Part shown: positions 30,886 to 41,386 of the stretch, piece by piece
How the letters are laid out: each line of letters opens with the position of its first letter
Position numbering within the stretch: the first letter of the stretch is position 1
Source: Prostheceraeus crozeri
Lineage: Eukaryota > Platyhelminthes > Polycladida > Euryleptidae
Assembly (NCBI GenBank): GCA_907163375.1
Contig: CAJQUW010008720.1
Location: 1-64,000, forward strand
Length of the DNA: 64,000 nucleotides
Reading direction: 5' to 3'
Notes under the pieces: generated by a model
What the model saw: the letters and a program-made list of their open reading frames with translations, nothing else
The model's database searches: none
Told to the model about the DNA's origin: nothing
Made by a program: the position numbers and the translations under genes

Positions 30886-33281
30886 CCCATTAACCGGCAG
30901 CGGCATATAAATAGATCATTGTACATAGGAGCAGGTATTCGTTATGTATTCATTATTTAAGATACAATTTTGGTATATTTCTTTTAATATAGCGCTATAA
31001 AACAGAATATGGATCTAAACAATGCGATTCAACCCTTTAATCATAGGCATCACGTGATTAATTATTTGATTTTTTCTACATTTTTTTATAATTTCTTATC
31101 TACAGCACACTGAATATCAAAATGTAATTTTGTCATCCTGTGTTTATTTTTTATTGCATAAATGACCAGACCGTATAGTTATACAGCGTTGAATTATTTT
31201 AGTCTGGCTCTAAAGAGTAATTATTTGCAGTGATCTAAAAATAGATCACTGCATGAAAGCGACTATTTCAGCTTTTCGCCTAAATTGTTTTTCTAATTCA
31301 GAATTCAGACATTATCATTGTGTAATAAAGAAAATAAGTGAACATTATTATAAAATCATCCATTAACTATATAAATGTGAAATACTTCATTATAAAACGC
31401 CCAGAAAACTATCATAAATTACTCAATAATAATTAAAACAAACAAAATCCATATAAAAGTTTATTCTTTATTCAAAAATGATAATGCACATTATGTTATC
31501 GTCTATGGTAGGGAATAAAGCAACGCTTGCAGAGAGTTATGTCACATTTTCCACAGTATGACAATGGTCGAGATCTACAGTTCTGTCCCTGACAATGCCG
31601 TTGATTGGAACGCATCACTATATGATGATCGATACCATCAAATCGAAAATCAATAGTTGATCTTGCGACTCCCGTGATGTGACTTGCCCGATGTCTAGAA
31701 AGCACAGATGGCTGCCCATAAGTCAATTTCATATACGATACGGCAACATTTCTCGTAAATTCAAGAAGTGAAAGCTGCTCCATCTTGTCCACTATTTCTC
31801 TGTGAATGATCCATGCGTTCACAAGGGCCATCTGTATACTTCGCATCAATAGAGAGAAGTACCATTTCTTGCTTCGTATGCCAATTGCATAATGAGATGC
31901 CAGCCAATCGTGATGATCAACACCTCCCATATGACGATTGTATTCGGCAATTGCGCGGGGCATTTCAATATCAAGTTTTTTCTTTTCTGTTCGACTGTAA
32001 CGTGCAAACTTTACCTTCGGCTCGACTGAGGAGTAATTTCTGGCTATGTGAACAAAGTTATTATCGTTCCACTTGATAAAGAGAAGTTGGTTGGCTTTGT
32101 CAAACGTCTGATGAGTTGATCCTCTTTGCTTCATCTCCTTATTTGAGGAGAAAGGGGCCTTCTTTGTTCGGTTAGCGCGTATTGTCCCAGTGGCCCTGAA
32201 GCCCATTTTCGCAAGTGTGACCAAAAGAGACGGACTGGTGAATAGATTGTCAAAGAAAAGTTCTTTCCTTTGAGGATGATCGATTTTTGACGCAAGTTGC
32301 AAAACGATCCTTCCGCCCATTGGAATCTTGCACAGTTTGGCATCTGTTTCCTTTCCTTGGTAAAGGAAGAAGTCGTAGACGTAACCATTATCGCTACACA
32401 AGGCCCACAGCTTATAACCAAAACGGATCGGCTTTCCGCGTATAAACTGCTTTAGTCCATGGTGCCCAAAATATTTTATGATCATTTCATCAATTGACAG
32501 ATATTTGCTGAAAAAGCCGAAATGCTTGAAATTTTCGTTGAGAAGATCAAATAATGGTTTAATTTTGAATGATCTATCTGCTTTATTGATTGGATCTATG
32601 AGAAGGTCATAATCATTGCAATGAATGAATCGTTTGATTGCCAGAAACGCTTTGACAGGCATGTATTCGCGAACTAGCGGTACTTGGAGATCGGGATCTA
32701 AAGACCAATAATGCTCTTGTGATGGTAATCGATGATACCCTGTAAAAAGCATAACGTTGACAAAGGGCATCTCACTACTGTAAGAGGTACGTTTCTCTAA
32801 ACTGTTCTGCTCGTATAACTTCTTTAATCAAAATTATTGTAAAAAACGAGTATATCTTTCACATCATTTCGTATCACTCACGGCGTTTTTCTGCAAAGTG
32901 TAGTTTTTGCCCTTTTATCAACGACATACAAATATCAAGAAGATTTTGAGGTCATAAATTGCTTTTTGGTATTCAAATAATGTTATTCAAATACTACTTA
33001 TATAGTACAAAATAGTAGTGCAGTGACTCACAAAAATGTATTATGTTATTTAGATTAAAAGTCCATGAAAACTTCCAGTGGTCGTGCAGCCCAAAAATAT
33101 ATATATTGTGATAATTCTTCGCTCTCCGGCAGCGATCTATTTTTAGATCAGTCTGAAAATCGATCACCGTAAGTGAAGTCATCTTTGGGACGAAAATATA
33201 TTATTTAGTACATCAAATTACCGCAGATTCCAACTTTGTATCGAGTAAGTCCGAATGCTTCTACAGTTGCCGGTTAATGGG
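30886..33281 (-). mobile_element. PiggyBac element copy 3, complete ends, TTAA duplication
   Basis: TTAA at 30882-30885 and 33282-33285 flank perfect 14-bp inverted ends, CCCATTAACCGGCA. Inside lie further repeats built on GATCTA: a hairpin GCAGTGATCTA/TAGATCACTGC at 31227-31252, AATAGATCATTG near the left end, and GCGATCTATTTTTAGATCAG near 33,130. The element is 2396 bp and carries one minus-strand transposase frame. It belongs to a different lineage from the copies at 9-14 kb (different TIRs and protein). It sits in the last intron of the PCF11-like gene. Confidence 0.94.
31496..32770 (-). CDS. PiggyBac transposase, uninterrupted 424 codons, N-terminus short
   Basis: One open frame codes 424 residues. 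Conserved piggyBac features in order: FTGYHRLPSQEHYWS (9-23), catalytic Asp 94 in YLSIDEMIIKYFG, GYKLWALCSDNGYVYDFFLYQGK (118-140), Asp 174 in LFFDNLFTSP, TGTIRANR (194-201), Asp 285 and Asp 288 in MGGVDHHDWL, and a Cys-rich C-terminus CQGQNCRSRPLSYCGKCDIT...CKRC. Typical family members have another 100 or more residues before the FTGYH region. No N-terminal exon was recognised in the 500 bp up to the element's end, although TTACAG just upstream could be a splice acceptor. So it is either an internally deleted copy or a gene with an unseen first exon. The sense agrees with the host gene. Confidence 0.85.
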   Translation of the reverse strand: MPFVNVMLFTGYHRLPSQEHYWSLDPDLQVPLVREYMPVKAFLAIKRFIHCNDYDLLIDPINKADRSFKIKPLFDLLNENFKHFGFFSKYLSIDEMIIKYFGHHGLKQFIRGKPIRFGYKLWALCSDNGYVYDFFLYQGKETDAKLCKIPMGGRIVLQLASKIDHPQRKELFFDNLFTSPSLLVTLAKMGFRATGTIRANRTKKAPFSSNKEMKQRGSTHQTFDKANQLLFIKWNDNNFVHIARNYSSVEPKVKFARYSRTEKKKLDIEMPRAIAEYNRHMGGVDHHDWLASHYAIGIRSKKWYFSLLMRSIQMALVNAWIIHREIVDKMEQLSLLEFTRNVAVSYMKLTYGQPSVLSRHRASHITGVARSTIDFRFDGIDHHIVMRSNQRHCQGQNCRSRPLSYCGKCDITLCKRCFIPYHRR

Positions 33282-33285
33282 TTAA

Positions 33286-33871
33286 GACGTCTCTGACCGA
33301 TAATCAAAGTCAGTTCGAGAAAAACGTTTGCATAAAGCGTAATGACGCAGTAACTTGACGTAGACGGTGGAGTAGGCCAAGGTACTGTCGACGGCTAAAA
33401 TTCTGCATGATGTTCTACAAAGAATAGCTATGAAAATCCTTGATCATTGAGAAGGGAGAGGGAGGGATCCAATAGTGTTGATATCAGTGCTAAAAAATCC
33501 AAGCTGATCTTAATAAGCAAATCCGCCATGACGCTGCTTTTTTTGGCAATAAATTGATTTAGAGCTAGTGGTTTGATTTCTTGTACATGATCTTTTTGAC
33601 AGAATTCATAATCCGGAAGATTCTTATCCCTGTTAAAAACGAACTTTAGCTCGAACGTTCGATTCACTCCATTGCTGCATGATGATACAATCGTTTTATG
33701 ATATTCTTAAGTTGGCAAGAAAGTTTGAGTTTTGAGAAAGTTGAGTTTTATGTTATTCCTGATGTTAAAATTCATGCAGAAATCACTTTGTGCTTGTAAA
33801 TCGTTAAACATGCGCAGGGCATCACTTTTTAAAAATTAAATAACTTAAAGCTTTCAGGTTTTTTTATATAC
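33286..33871. other. Intron sequence, nothing recognised
   Basis: Short stretch between piggyBac copy 3 and the next PCF11-like exon, with no supported structure. Confidence 0.5.
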
Positions 33872-33991
33872 CTTGACTCCGTCGTCATCACTGCTGCTTG
33901 AGTCATCCGCATCAGGTTTGTATACAGCTTCCATTTTACCCTCGAGGACTTTCTTTAGAGCCAAGTGAGGATCAATAGCCATGTCGACAGC
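33872..33991 (-). CDS. PCF11: PCF11-like exon g: short linker ending in a Ser/Asp run
   Basis: 40 codons between TTTTAG and AAG|GTATA, phase 0 to 0: AVDMAIDPHLALKKVLEGKM, then EAVYKPDADDSSSSDDDGVK. The closing SSSSDDD run looks like a casein-kinase-2 type acidic patch. It lies between the C2HC finger and the tail in the predicted protein. Membership of the gene rests on strand, splice sites and phase. Confidence 0.7.
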
Positions 33992-35404
33992 CTAAAACAG
34001 AATTTCAAGATAATGAATTTCTTCATAACCAACAGGTAGCTATCAGGAGAATAAAACGGACATGCTGAACACACACAAATAATGATACCTTGCATACGAT
34101 ATTGAACATTGTACACAGAGCCTAGGTCGGCAGGGCAGGGATTTTCATTAATACAACTTCCATGCAAAAACAGGCACATTTCACGAATTATGACTCTACA
34201 ATATTAGGGATTCGATTCCTGATAATTAATATTGAAATAATGCGCGATTATTACTACAACAGGCACTTAAGGGCTTCCCCTTTTCAGAATTCCAGCTCGT
34301 CCCTTCAGCATCATATGCTCCGTAATCCGTAATAATATAAGGAATATTGCAAAATTCAAGCACATTTGAATAATATTCTGAAGTTGCTCATCCACTCTAC
34401 AGTTGATCGGTTTGTCCAAATTTCGCACTGATCATTGTTACAGAGCGTTCTCTGTGGTTCGTTTTTGGATACCCCTAACTTAACTCTTTGTCAAAAAAAA
34501 AAACTAGGCTGGTCATGTACGTTTACTTGAGACAACTGCTCGGACAAGAAAAATCACTCGGTTCTCTGAGCTTGAAAATTCCGATGGGGATGATCTTCGT
34601 ACGTAGGAAGTCTCAATATTAAGAGAGGTCCCAAAGTTCGGGCAACATTATTGGACCGCTAATCACACACACGCTCACGCAATCAGAGTCAATCACGCCA
34701 ACGCAAGATAGCTCAAACAGACCGACACGCACTAAATCTTTAGCGACTCGCCCACTCCAAACTCCTCCGCAGTCGGAAACATACATCTCAGCAGGGCGCT
34801 AACTCAGCGGCGCCGAACAAACGATAAATCGATATCCATAAACAAGTGGACGACTGCCAACACGCCAATGACCAAGCACTCAAGTGGACAGCGGAAATGT
34901 TATGATATTAACTGAGCCGCCCACGGACTATCCCCAGCTGACAGAAGGAGAGGCAATGAAAAATATTTACAAATAATTAGCATGAAGAAAATTGATGCCT
35001 TAAAATCAGACGAATTCAGAATAAGCAATATGTATTATCTGTTACAATCATTAAGTCCTTGGGCAATTCTAGGGTAAAAACGACACGGAGGGCAAATTTT
35101 AAAACGCATTATTTTCTCTCAGTGACTTGTGTTTTCTTGAAAGGATATCCGAAGCCATTAGGAATCGCTTAGACACACTTCTACTAATAAATTCAATTTT
35201 GGAATATCTTGCTATTTTTAAGATATTTAAAATACAATCCCTTTGAATTTTTGAAACAATGTATGCAGTGTTAGAAATGGAATTCCAAGCAGTCTATACT
35301 AGTTATATTATTATTGATACTCGTTTGTCGAAGCTCCAACAATATTTTTTGTCAAGGACATAATTTCTTCCGATTTTTTAAAACGAGTTTGAATCTTAGT
35401 ATAA
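33992..35404. other. Intron sequence; GC-richer patch at about 34,620-34,930
   Basis: No exon is supported. The patch around 34,620-34,930 is richer in CG and CACG words than its surroundings (for example CACACACGCTCACGCAATCA and CGCTAACTCAGCGGCGCCG) and could be a decayed insertion, but I cannot name it. Confidence 0.4.
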
Positions 35405-37110
35405 ATGTTCGTTCGTGACCAGATATCTACTATTTTTCTATCTTCTACTGGATCAATTTTATCTAGCGCAAATTTATGTATATGTAAATGATGCCCTAGG
35501 CTACCGTGACCTTCGACTGAAATTTGATTATGAGGGGTTAATATTTACGACCGTCGGAAGAAAAGAGATGAGTGTTCGTTCGTGACTGTGGTATTATTTT
35601 CGTTCGCGACATGACCACAACTTCACAATTATCCCATTCCGCAAACTTGAACTAGGAATAAGCTATGAAAACACCTTTCAGGTAACAAAGATGACAATAT
35701 ATCAATTCAGGAGAGCTTAAAAAATATTGAATAGGCCTATATGCAACAGGAAAATATAAAATGTTTCATGGTCACTTCGGAGGAGATGAAAAAATATACC
35801 GATCACGACTGTCTATTGTGTAATCTACTTCCACTGGTCGAATGTCAGATTTCTGTACCAATGCAACATCACTTGTGTCAGAAATCATGCAGATTAATTG
35901 CGAGTATTCCTTGAGAAACTGCACCTCATAATCATTATCAGCTAGAGATTGGATGATTCCGATGAAGTTCTTAGTGGTGCCACGACTTGTGCTGACATCA
36001 GCGATGACCATATCACCGACACGAACCTCGTTGATAATGGATGGAGGATCACAATCTGCGTAGACGATTGAGAATGGCCGTCGAACTAGTTGCTGATTGT
36101 TTTTGGCTATCCACTGATGATCCGTCTGAACACCAGTCATCTTTGGCGCGTTCTCAATGATATTCTGTAACTGGTGATAAGTACAATCAATGTCACCGGA
36201 CGACACGACGTGCCTACAATTTTAATGTTGCACTCGTTGAGGCAGGTAACGAACTCCCATTCCGTTAATCAGTCATGTCATGGGAAGCCCAAGGCTACTA
36301 AAAAAGCTTTACATTTGATGTGTGTTTCTCAACCTAAGACGTACATCTGTCTCCATATCGATTAAATCAGTCCTGAAATATCATGGGAATCCCTGGACTG
36401 CTAAAAATAGAATTACTCGTGAGTCAAGAGAATTTCTTGGAAACTTTGAGAATAACTTACAAGCAACTAGGACATTGAAGTGCGTCAAAATTGTACCTAG
36501 CGATGAGTCGTGTCTTTGTAAATTTGTACCAGTATGACTAACTTTCGTGAATGAATTTGTATGCCAAAAAAAAACGACGAATGCCAATAGATATTCGATG
36601 CCCGACACGAAGCAAATGTTCCGAAATGATTTATTATCTTAATCTTTATACAAAGGAATGCATGGAGCGCGTTTGTGACTGATTTCTTTTTCGAATATGT
36701 TTTCTGATGAAGTTGGACAAAATGTTCGTTTGTGACCGCACTTCTCGAAACTTATGAACTGCTAGTAATCAAACGCTTCTAGATTTCTTTTCAGCATTTA
36801 AGTTGATCAAATAGCATACTAGTCTATTCAATCAGAGCAAATTTCGTGATGAAGAATCCAGAGCTTTGGAGGTTATTAACGTCTACATTTTTTTCGAAAA
36901 AGTCGTGTCGTTCTGTGTTCGTTCGTGACCACTCAAACTATTGTATTTTAAACCATCAAATACACATTTTTTCATCGGTTTGGCTAGTGTTTCATAAACA
37001 GTGAATATTGCAGCCAATTCAAATAAAGTATGATTATCACCCGTTCAATAGGTTAGGAATGACAATCAGAAATGTAACAAAAAATCCTGCAAAGTTCGTT
37101 CGTGACTGCG
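35405..37110. repeat. Seven spaced copies of a GTTCGTTCGTGAC-like motif
   Basis: The same short word, all in plus orientation: GTTCGTTCGTGACC (35407-35420), GTTCGTTCGTGACT (35573-35587), TTCGTTCGCGAC (35599-35610), GCGTTTGTGACT (36669-36680), GTTCGTTTGTGACC (36724-36737), GTTCGTTCGTGACC (36917-36930) and GTTCGTTCGTGACT (37093-37107). Several gaps are 165-195 bp. The surrounding sequence does not otherwise align, so this is not an ordinary tandem repeat. The set brackets the ORF at 35772-36213. No further copies were seen elsewhere in the window. Confidence 0.8.
35772..36213 (-). CDS. Orphan terminal exon or ORF, possible transposon-associated SH3/Tudor-like domain
   Basis: A 144-codon open frame follows a possible acceptor AATTGTAG. 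It reads VVSSGDIDCTYHQLQNIIEN early on, then VGDMVIADVSTSRGTTKNFIGI, DNDYEVQFLKEY, DVALVQKSDIRPVE and RYIFSSPPK-stop. The order VGDxVxA...xFIGI...YEVxFLK...VxKSDI resembles a small beta-barrel domain I recall at the C-terminus of many uncharacterised, transposon-associated invertebrate proteins. It lies in sense orientation inside a PCF11-like intron. Its entry phase (2) does not fit the phase-0 exon upstream at 37228, so it is probably not part of that gene. Upstream exons were not found. Confidence 0.45.
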
Positions 37111-37227
37111 TGGAATTGCCCCCTTATGTCCGAGGCACTTCGATGTCCGAATTCCCGATTTTTCTCGAATTTCGAAGAAATTCACTTCTTAATGCTACCA
37201 ACGAATAGATGATAATGATATAATTAC

Positions 37228-37365
37228 CAGACAAGGTTGCCACTTTTTCACGTGTTTGGAATACGGTGCCGCTTCTTCTTTATCTGCGACCTTGAGGTAT
37301 TCAATCAAATTTTCTATTTGCAAAACTGAAATATCAATCTCACCCTGATCATCCGAGGCGATCAC
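37228..37365 (-). CDS. PCF11: PCF11-like exon f
   Basis: 46 codons between ATTCAG and CTG|GTAATT, phase 0 to 0: VIASDDQGEIDISVLQIENL, then IEYLKVADKEEAAPYSKHVK and KWQPCL. It would directly follow the C2HC finger exon. I do not recognise a domain. The first residues (SDDQGEID) are acidic like the neighbouring exons. Splice sites, phase and strand support it. Confidence 0.7.
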
Positions 37366-39445
37366 CTGAATTCTGCAACCTTTTCCGGTCAGTCTTCTAT
37401 GATTTTAATTCTAATAAAATCCATCAATGGAAGCTTACTATCCGTGAGCTGTATGCGAGCGCTAGGATACTATAGCGACGACCTGTCCTTCGACGCAATT
37501 TCAAGTTTTCAGATGTAATTGAGACAGATCTATGGCTTCCGACAGCACACGGTGAGACGTAAGGGCTCTCTTTCGAAAAATATGTACCCACGTATTTTTC
37601 CTCATTTGATGTGGACTGCTTTCTCAATGTTATCAACGAAGAAAAAAGGTACAACTATCCAATTTTATCGCTAGCTCAAGATGAGCTTCATTTTGGTACT
37701 AAATTCTAAATTTAAGAAAGTTCGTCGATTTTGACTGAGATTTGTGCAATGCATGCTGCTTTCAAGTTGTGATCCCTGGTAGAGTTGAATGTGTCAAAAA
37801 AACTACCCAAACTAATAAAAAAAGTGCACAAGCTTCTCTCTAGCGCTGTCAGAAAATTATAGTTGATTGTAATTCACATTTACTATTTCATCATTTTTTT
37901 CAAAAGCTGCAAGAGATTTGAGCCGTTTAAATATCCTCTAAGATCTGAGTTCATAAATGATGGGATTGAAAATAATTAAAACTAATGGGTGGATTTTTTT
38001 CCAACACGGTCATCTAAAGTCGGTAACTCTCAAAGTACAGAAGAGTTAGGCGAAAATGCTAAATTAGTTCCGCCGGTTTCATTCCCAGAATAAGCAGCTG
38101 CAACAAATTGAGCAAATCTGAGGTGTACATGTATCACGCACATTTTTTCTAAACGCCGATCTTTAGGGATTGACAAAAGCGGGTTTTGTCTACGTTACTC
38201 TTGCTAGGAGAAAGCAATGCCATCATCAATTGCTCAATTCAATCATGTTTAGGTATATTGTGAATAGCGCGTCAGTGCTGCTTAGGCTTCTTATGTCCAT
38301 TATCTTACCATACATTTATTATGAATTATAATGCATGTATATCCAATTTCAAACATGTAAAAATTTTGCGGTTTTTACGGTCATTGAGTAGAATTTGCGG
38401 TTTCAGATTTTTCAGACGAAAATTTGAAATTTGCGATTACAAATCGAATATGTCTTTACGATTACCTGGGAAACCTGATAATTTGTCTCAATACTTGCAA
38501 ATCGGCAATAATGTGCATTATGCAGCAATGATCACTGTGAAGTATATTATCACTGCCTTTAAATATGAATTGGCTGTTAGCTACCGATGATCGAGTTGTA
38601 TGAGTATATTGCCTTTGCTGCAAAAAATGGTAAATCAAAAGGAACAAGATCTGACAGCAGTTCTTTTTTTAGCTTATTGGAAGTAATCATAAAGAACATT
38701 GATTAGATTGCTATTTTTTAACAGCACCTTCGATTTAAATTAAATATGAATACGACATGATGGTACATCTAAAACAGAACACGCAAACAAGAAGAAAGTC
38801 CCTTGCATTCTTAGAACAGTGACAAACGTCAAGCATTGATTCAATTTGCACCGACCTACCTTTCTGAGAAATAAACATCTACAAATTTTTACAGTTCTGT
38901 GTGTTTAACCCGAGTTCGGCGTTTCCGACCCGACCAGACTTCAAAACTGCTCTAACCCGAACTTGACCTTTAGGGTTAATGTAGGATCCCTCATCTTTAG
39001 TCCTAACCTCTCGCGTAATGACATGCTGAAACTCATCTCTGATAATACGAGGCTTGAGATGCTATCTTGATCTCTTCATTATCGTCTTTAACGGTATGAA
39101 CATAGTCTCGTCCAAGGATGTTTTTTCAGTGCTTCCCCATTACTCTTTCACAATACGTCACAACCAAAGATGCTTCGTGCTCCACCTAGGCTTCTTATGT
39201 GCCAATTTTTCTTTCACACGAGTGATTCCTTTTCGGAATGCCCTTCTACTTGACTGTTGAAGTTGAAACAGTTCCTGTTTTCAAAAAAGCGACTGGATTT
39301 GTTACTTTAGAATGAATTTCACTGATTTAGTCGAAGTTCACTTGCTTCATATTCTATCTTTGTAACTCCACTTGAGCTTTTTCAATAAATATATGGGATA
39401 TAAATAACATGAAGAGGGTAAATATTACATTAATTGAAAACTTAC
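37366..39445. other. Intron sequence, nothing recognised
   Basis: No exon or element is supported in this 2.1-kb intron. Confidence 0.5.
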
Positions 39446-39580
39446 CACTCCTTTCCAAGCGTCTTCAACACAAATAGGATGGTAAAACAAGCCATCTTTT
39501 TTTACTGCATTGACCAATAGCCACGCTTCTTCTTCATCCGAATATCGAATCTCAAAGCCCTCGAAGCAAACTGAGCATTG
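39446..39580 (-). CDS. PCF11: PCF11-like exon e: second zinc finger (C2HC)
   Basis: 45 codons between TTTTTTTTAG and GTG|GTAAGT, phase 0 to 0. The product begins QCSVCFEGFEIRYSDEEEAW and continues to DGLFYHPICVEDAWKGV. CSVC and HPIC supply a C-x2-C / H-x2-C zinc site. The run Y-x-D-E-E-E-x-W-x-L-x-N-A-[VI]-x-x-D-G-x-x-Y-H-P-x-C is a strong match to the second C-terminal finger of animal Pcf11 as I remember it. The whole finger is in one exon. Confidence 0.88.
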
Positions 39581-40039
39581 CTAAAAAAAATGACGCATTA
39601 ATGTACAGCGATTTGATGGGTGATTTCTCGGACAGAAAATGCATTAAACAGCATCCTGTAGGCAAAGTTCACAAACCATTCGCTAATATAATGGGGTTGA
39701 TGCTATTTCGGCAAGAGAGGACCCCAACATTTCAGTTACAACATATTTACAGAATCATTTCAGGACAGTTTTAGAAATTTCAGGACGAGTGAGAGGCCTG
39801 CTATTGGGAGCCTACGCTGTCTTATCACGTGTATGGCTATGAGTGTATCAGCATTAACGTCTAAAATCAGAAGGCACGGTCTGCCAACAGCGTCGAAATA
39901 CAGTGCCTAAGTGGCCTTAGAAACTTCCAAGTGTACCAGGGTTACCAGATCCCAACAATGAAGCAACACCTGAAAAAGCTGCTCTCTGTGTCGCTGCAAA
40001 TGCTGCAATCTTGGAAGTAGCGGAAATAGCTTCACCTGA
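39581..40039. other. Intron sequence between the zinc-finger exon and the pogo-like relic
   Basis: No exon is supported. The left end of the neighbouring DNA transposon may lie here but no inverted end was recognised. Confidence 0.4.
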
Positions 40040-41275
40040 GTGTACACTGAGTACGGGGCAGAAGAGGAAGCGGGGACAGCATGGCACCTACACACCCGAA
40101 GACCGCCTAAAAATGGGTAAGTACATGCTGAACATGTGCTAGCAGAGCAGCCAGGCACTTCTCTACTTCGTACAAGAAGATCAATGAGTCCACCATACGC
40201 ACCATGATCAAAGAACAGAAACAGCTGGCGACTACTAGTAATTGTGATGAAGAACATTCCTCTATTCCCGCACCTAAGCGTGGCCGACCCTTGATCTTGG
40301 GAGAAAATCTGGATAACAATGTCACAGGTTACCTTATCGCAATCCGTGACTCAGGTGGTGTGGTGAACATAACAATCATTATTGCCACTGCCAAGGGCAT
40401 AATCAAGCATTTGAATGAGGGTCTCCGCAGCGAACGTGGTGGTCATATTAGCCAACAAAAACTTGGGCGAAGTCGATAATGAAAAGAATGCGGTGGACAA
40501 AGAGAAAGGGCACCAAGGAAGGTCGAGATGTCATTGAACCTGACAAATTCATTGGTCTCAAGGAAAAGTACTTGAACTCTATCTCAAATTTGGTGACAGA
40601 GCACAACATTCCACCTTCACTCATCGTCAACTTCGACCAGACCGGTGTGAACATCGTCTCTACATCCAACAGGATGCAGCTAGGTACCTGTGGCAGGTAT
40701 TGCTGCCAAAGTCATCTTCTTCCACCTCAAGTTGTGTACCAGGGTAGAACCAGTCGCTGTCATCCAACCTTCAACTTCCCAGCTGATTGGAATATCACCC
40801 ATACGCCGAATCCTTGGCGCAATGAAGAAACCACCATCGAATTTATTGAAAAGATCCTGAAGCCTTACTTCGAGGAGCAGAGGATGGAGCTCAAACTGGA
40901 CCGTTCTCACTAGCTATAGTCATCTTGGATGTTTTTGCTACGCATCGTGCGGAAAAAGTGCAGAAGCTGTTCCAGGATAATAACATCGTGACTGTGTACG
41001 TACTAGCGGCACGGGTGAGCTGCAACCTCTGGATGTGTCCGAAAACGGCGCATTCCAGGGTCACCTGAGAAAGCTCTTTAGCACCTGATATGCCGATCAG
41101 GTACTGGAGCAGGAAAAAGAGCACAAGTTATGCATGATTGATATGAAGATCGCATACCTGAAACCAAAACATGCCAATTGGATCGTGAGGGCATAGCATG
41201 AGCTGAAGGCGCAGCCAGAAGTTATTCAAACCGGCTGGAGAAGGACGGGCATCTCCAATGTGATCTAGCAATGAG
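40040..41275 (+). pseudogene. Pogo/Tigger-type (DDE_1) transposase relic
   Basis: Plus-strand pieces in order: KRKRGQHGTYTPEDRLKMGK (DNA-binding start), TSYKKINESTIRTMIKEQKQ, RGRPLILGENLDNNVTGYLI, RDSGGVVN...RGGHISQQK, then LIVNFDQTGVNIVSTSNRMQ with the first catalytic Asp, YQGRTSRCHPTFNFPADW, and AIVILDVFATHRAEKVQKLF with the second. At least six stops or frame changes separate the pieces. The third acidic residue and the C-terminus are unrecognisable. The order and motifs are those of the DDE_1 group of pogo-related transposons. It is antisense to the host gene, in an intron. Confidence 0.8.
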
Positions 41276-41386
41276 ACTTGATATCTGAGCATTTTTCTTT
41301 ACGATATATACTGGTAAGCTACAAGGTTTTTGTTATCTACATGCAGACAGGCCCTATTGGTTTTGTTTTCTGAGATATCCATTATA

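Noticed and set aside
34620-34930. CpG-island promoter of a second gene
   Set aside because: The patch is only modestly GC-rich, and no exon or start codon context follows on either strand.
35772-36213. Alternative terminal exon of the PCF11-like gene
   Set aside because: Its entry phase would be 2, while the preceding exon (37228-37365) leaves in phase 0, and downstream exons g and h join in phase without it.
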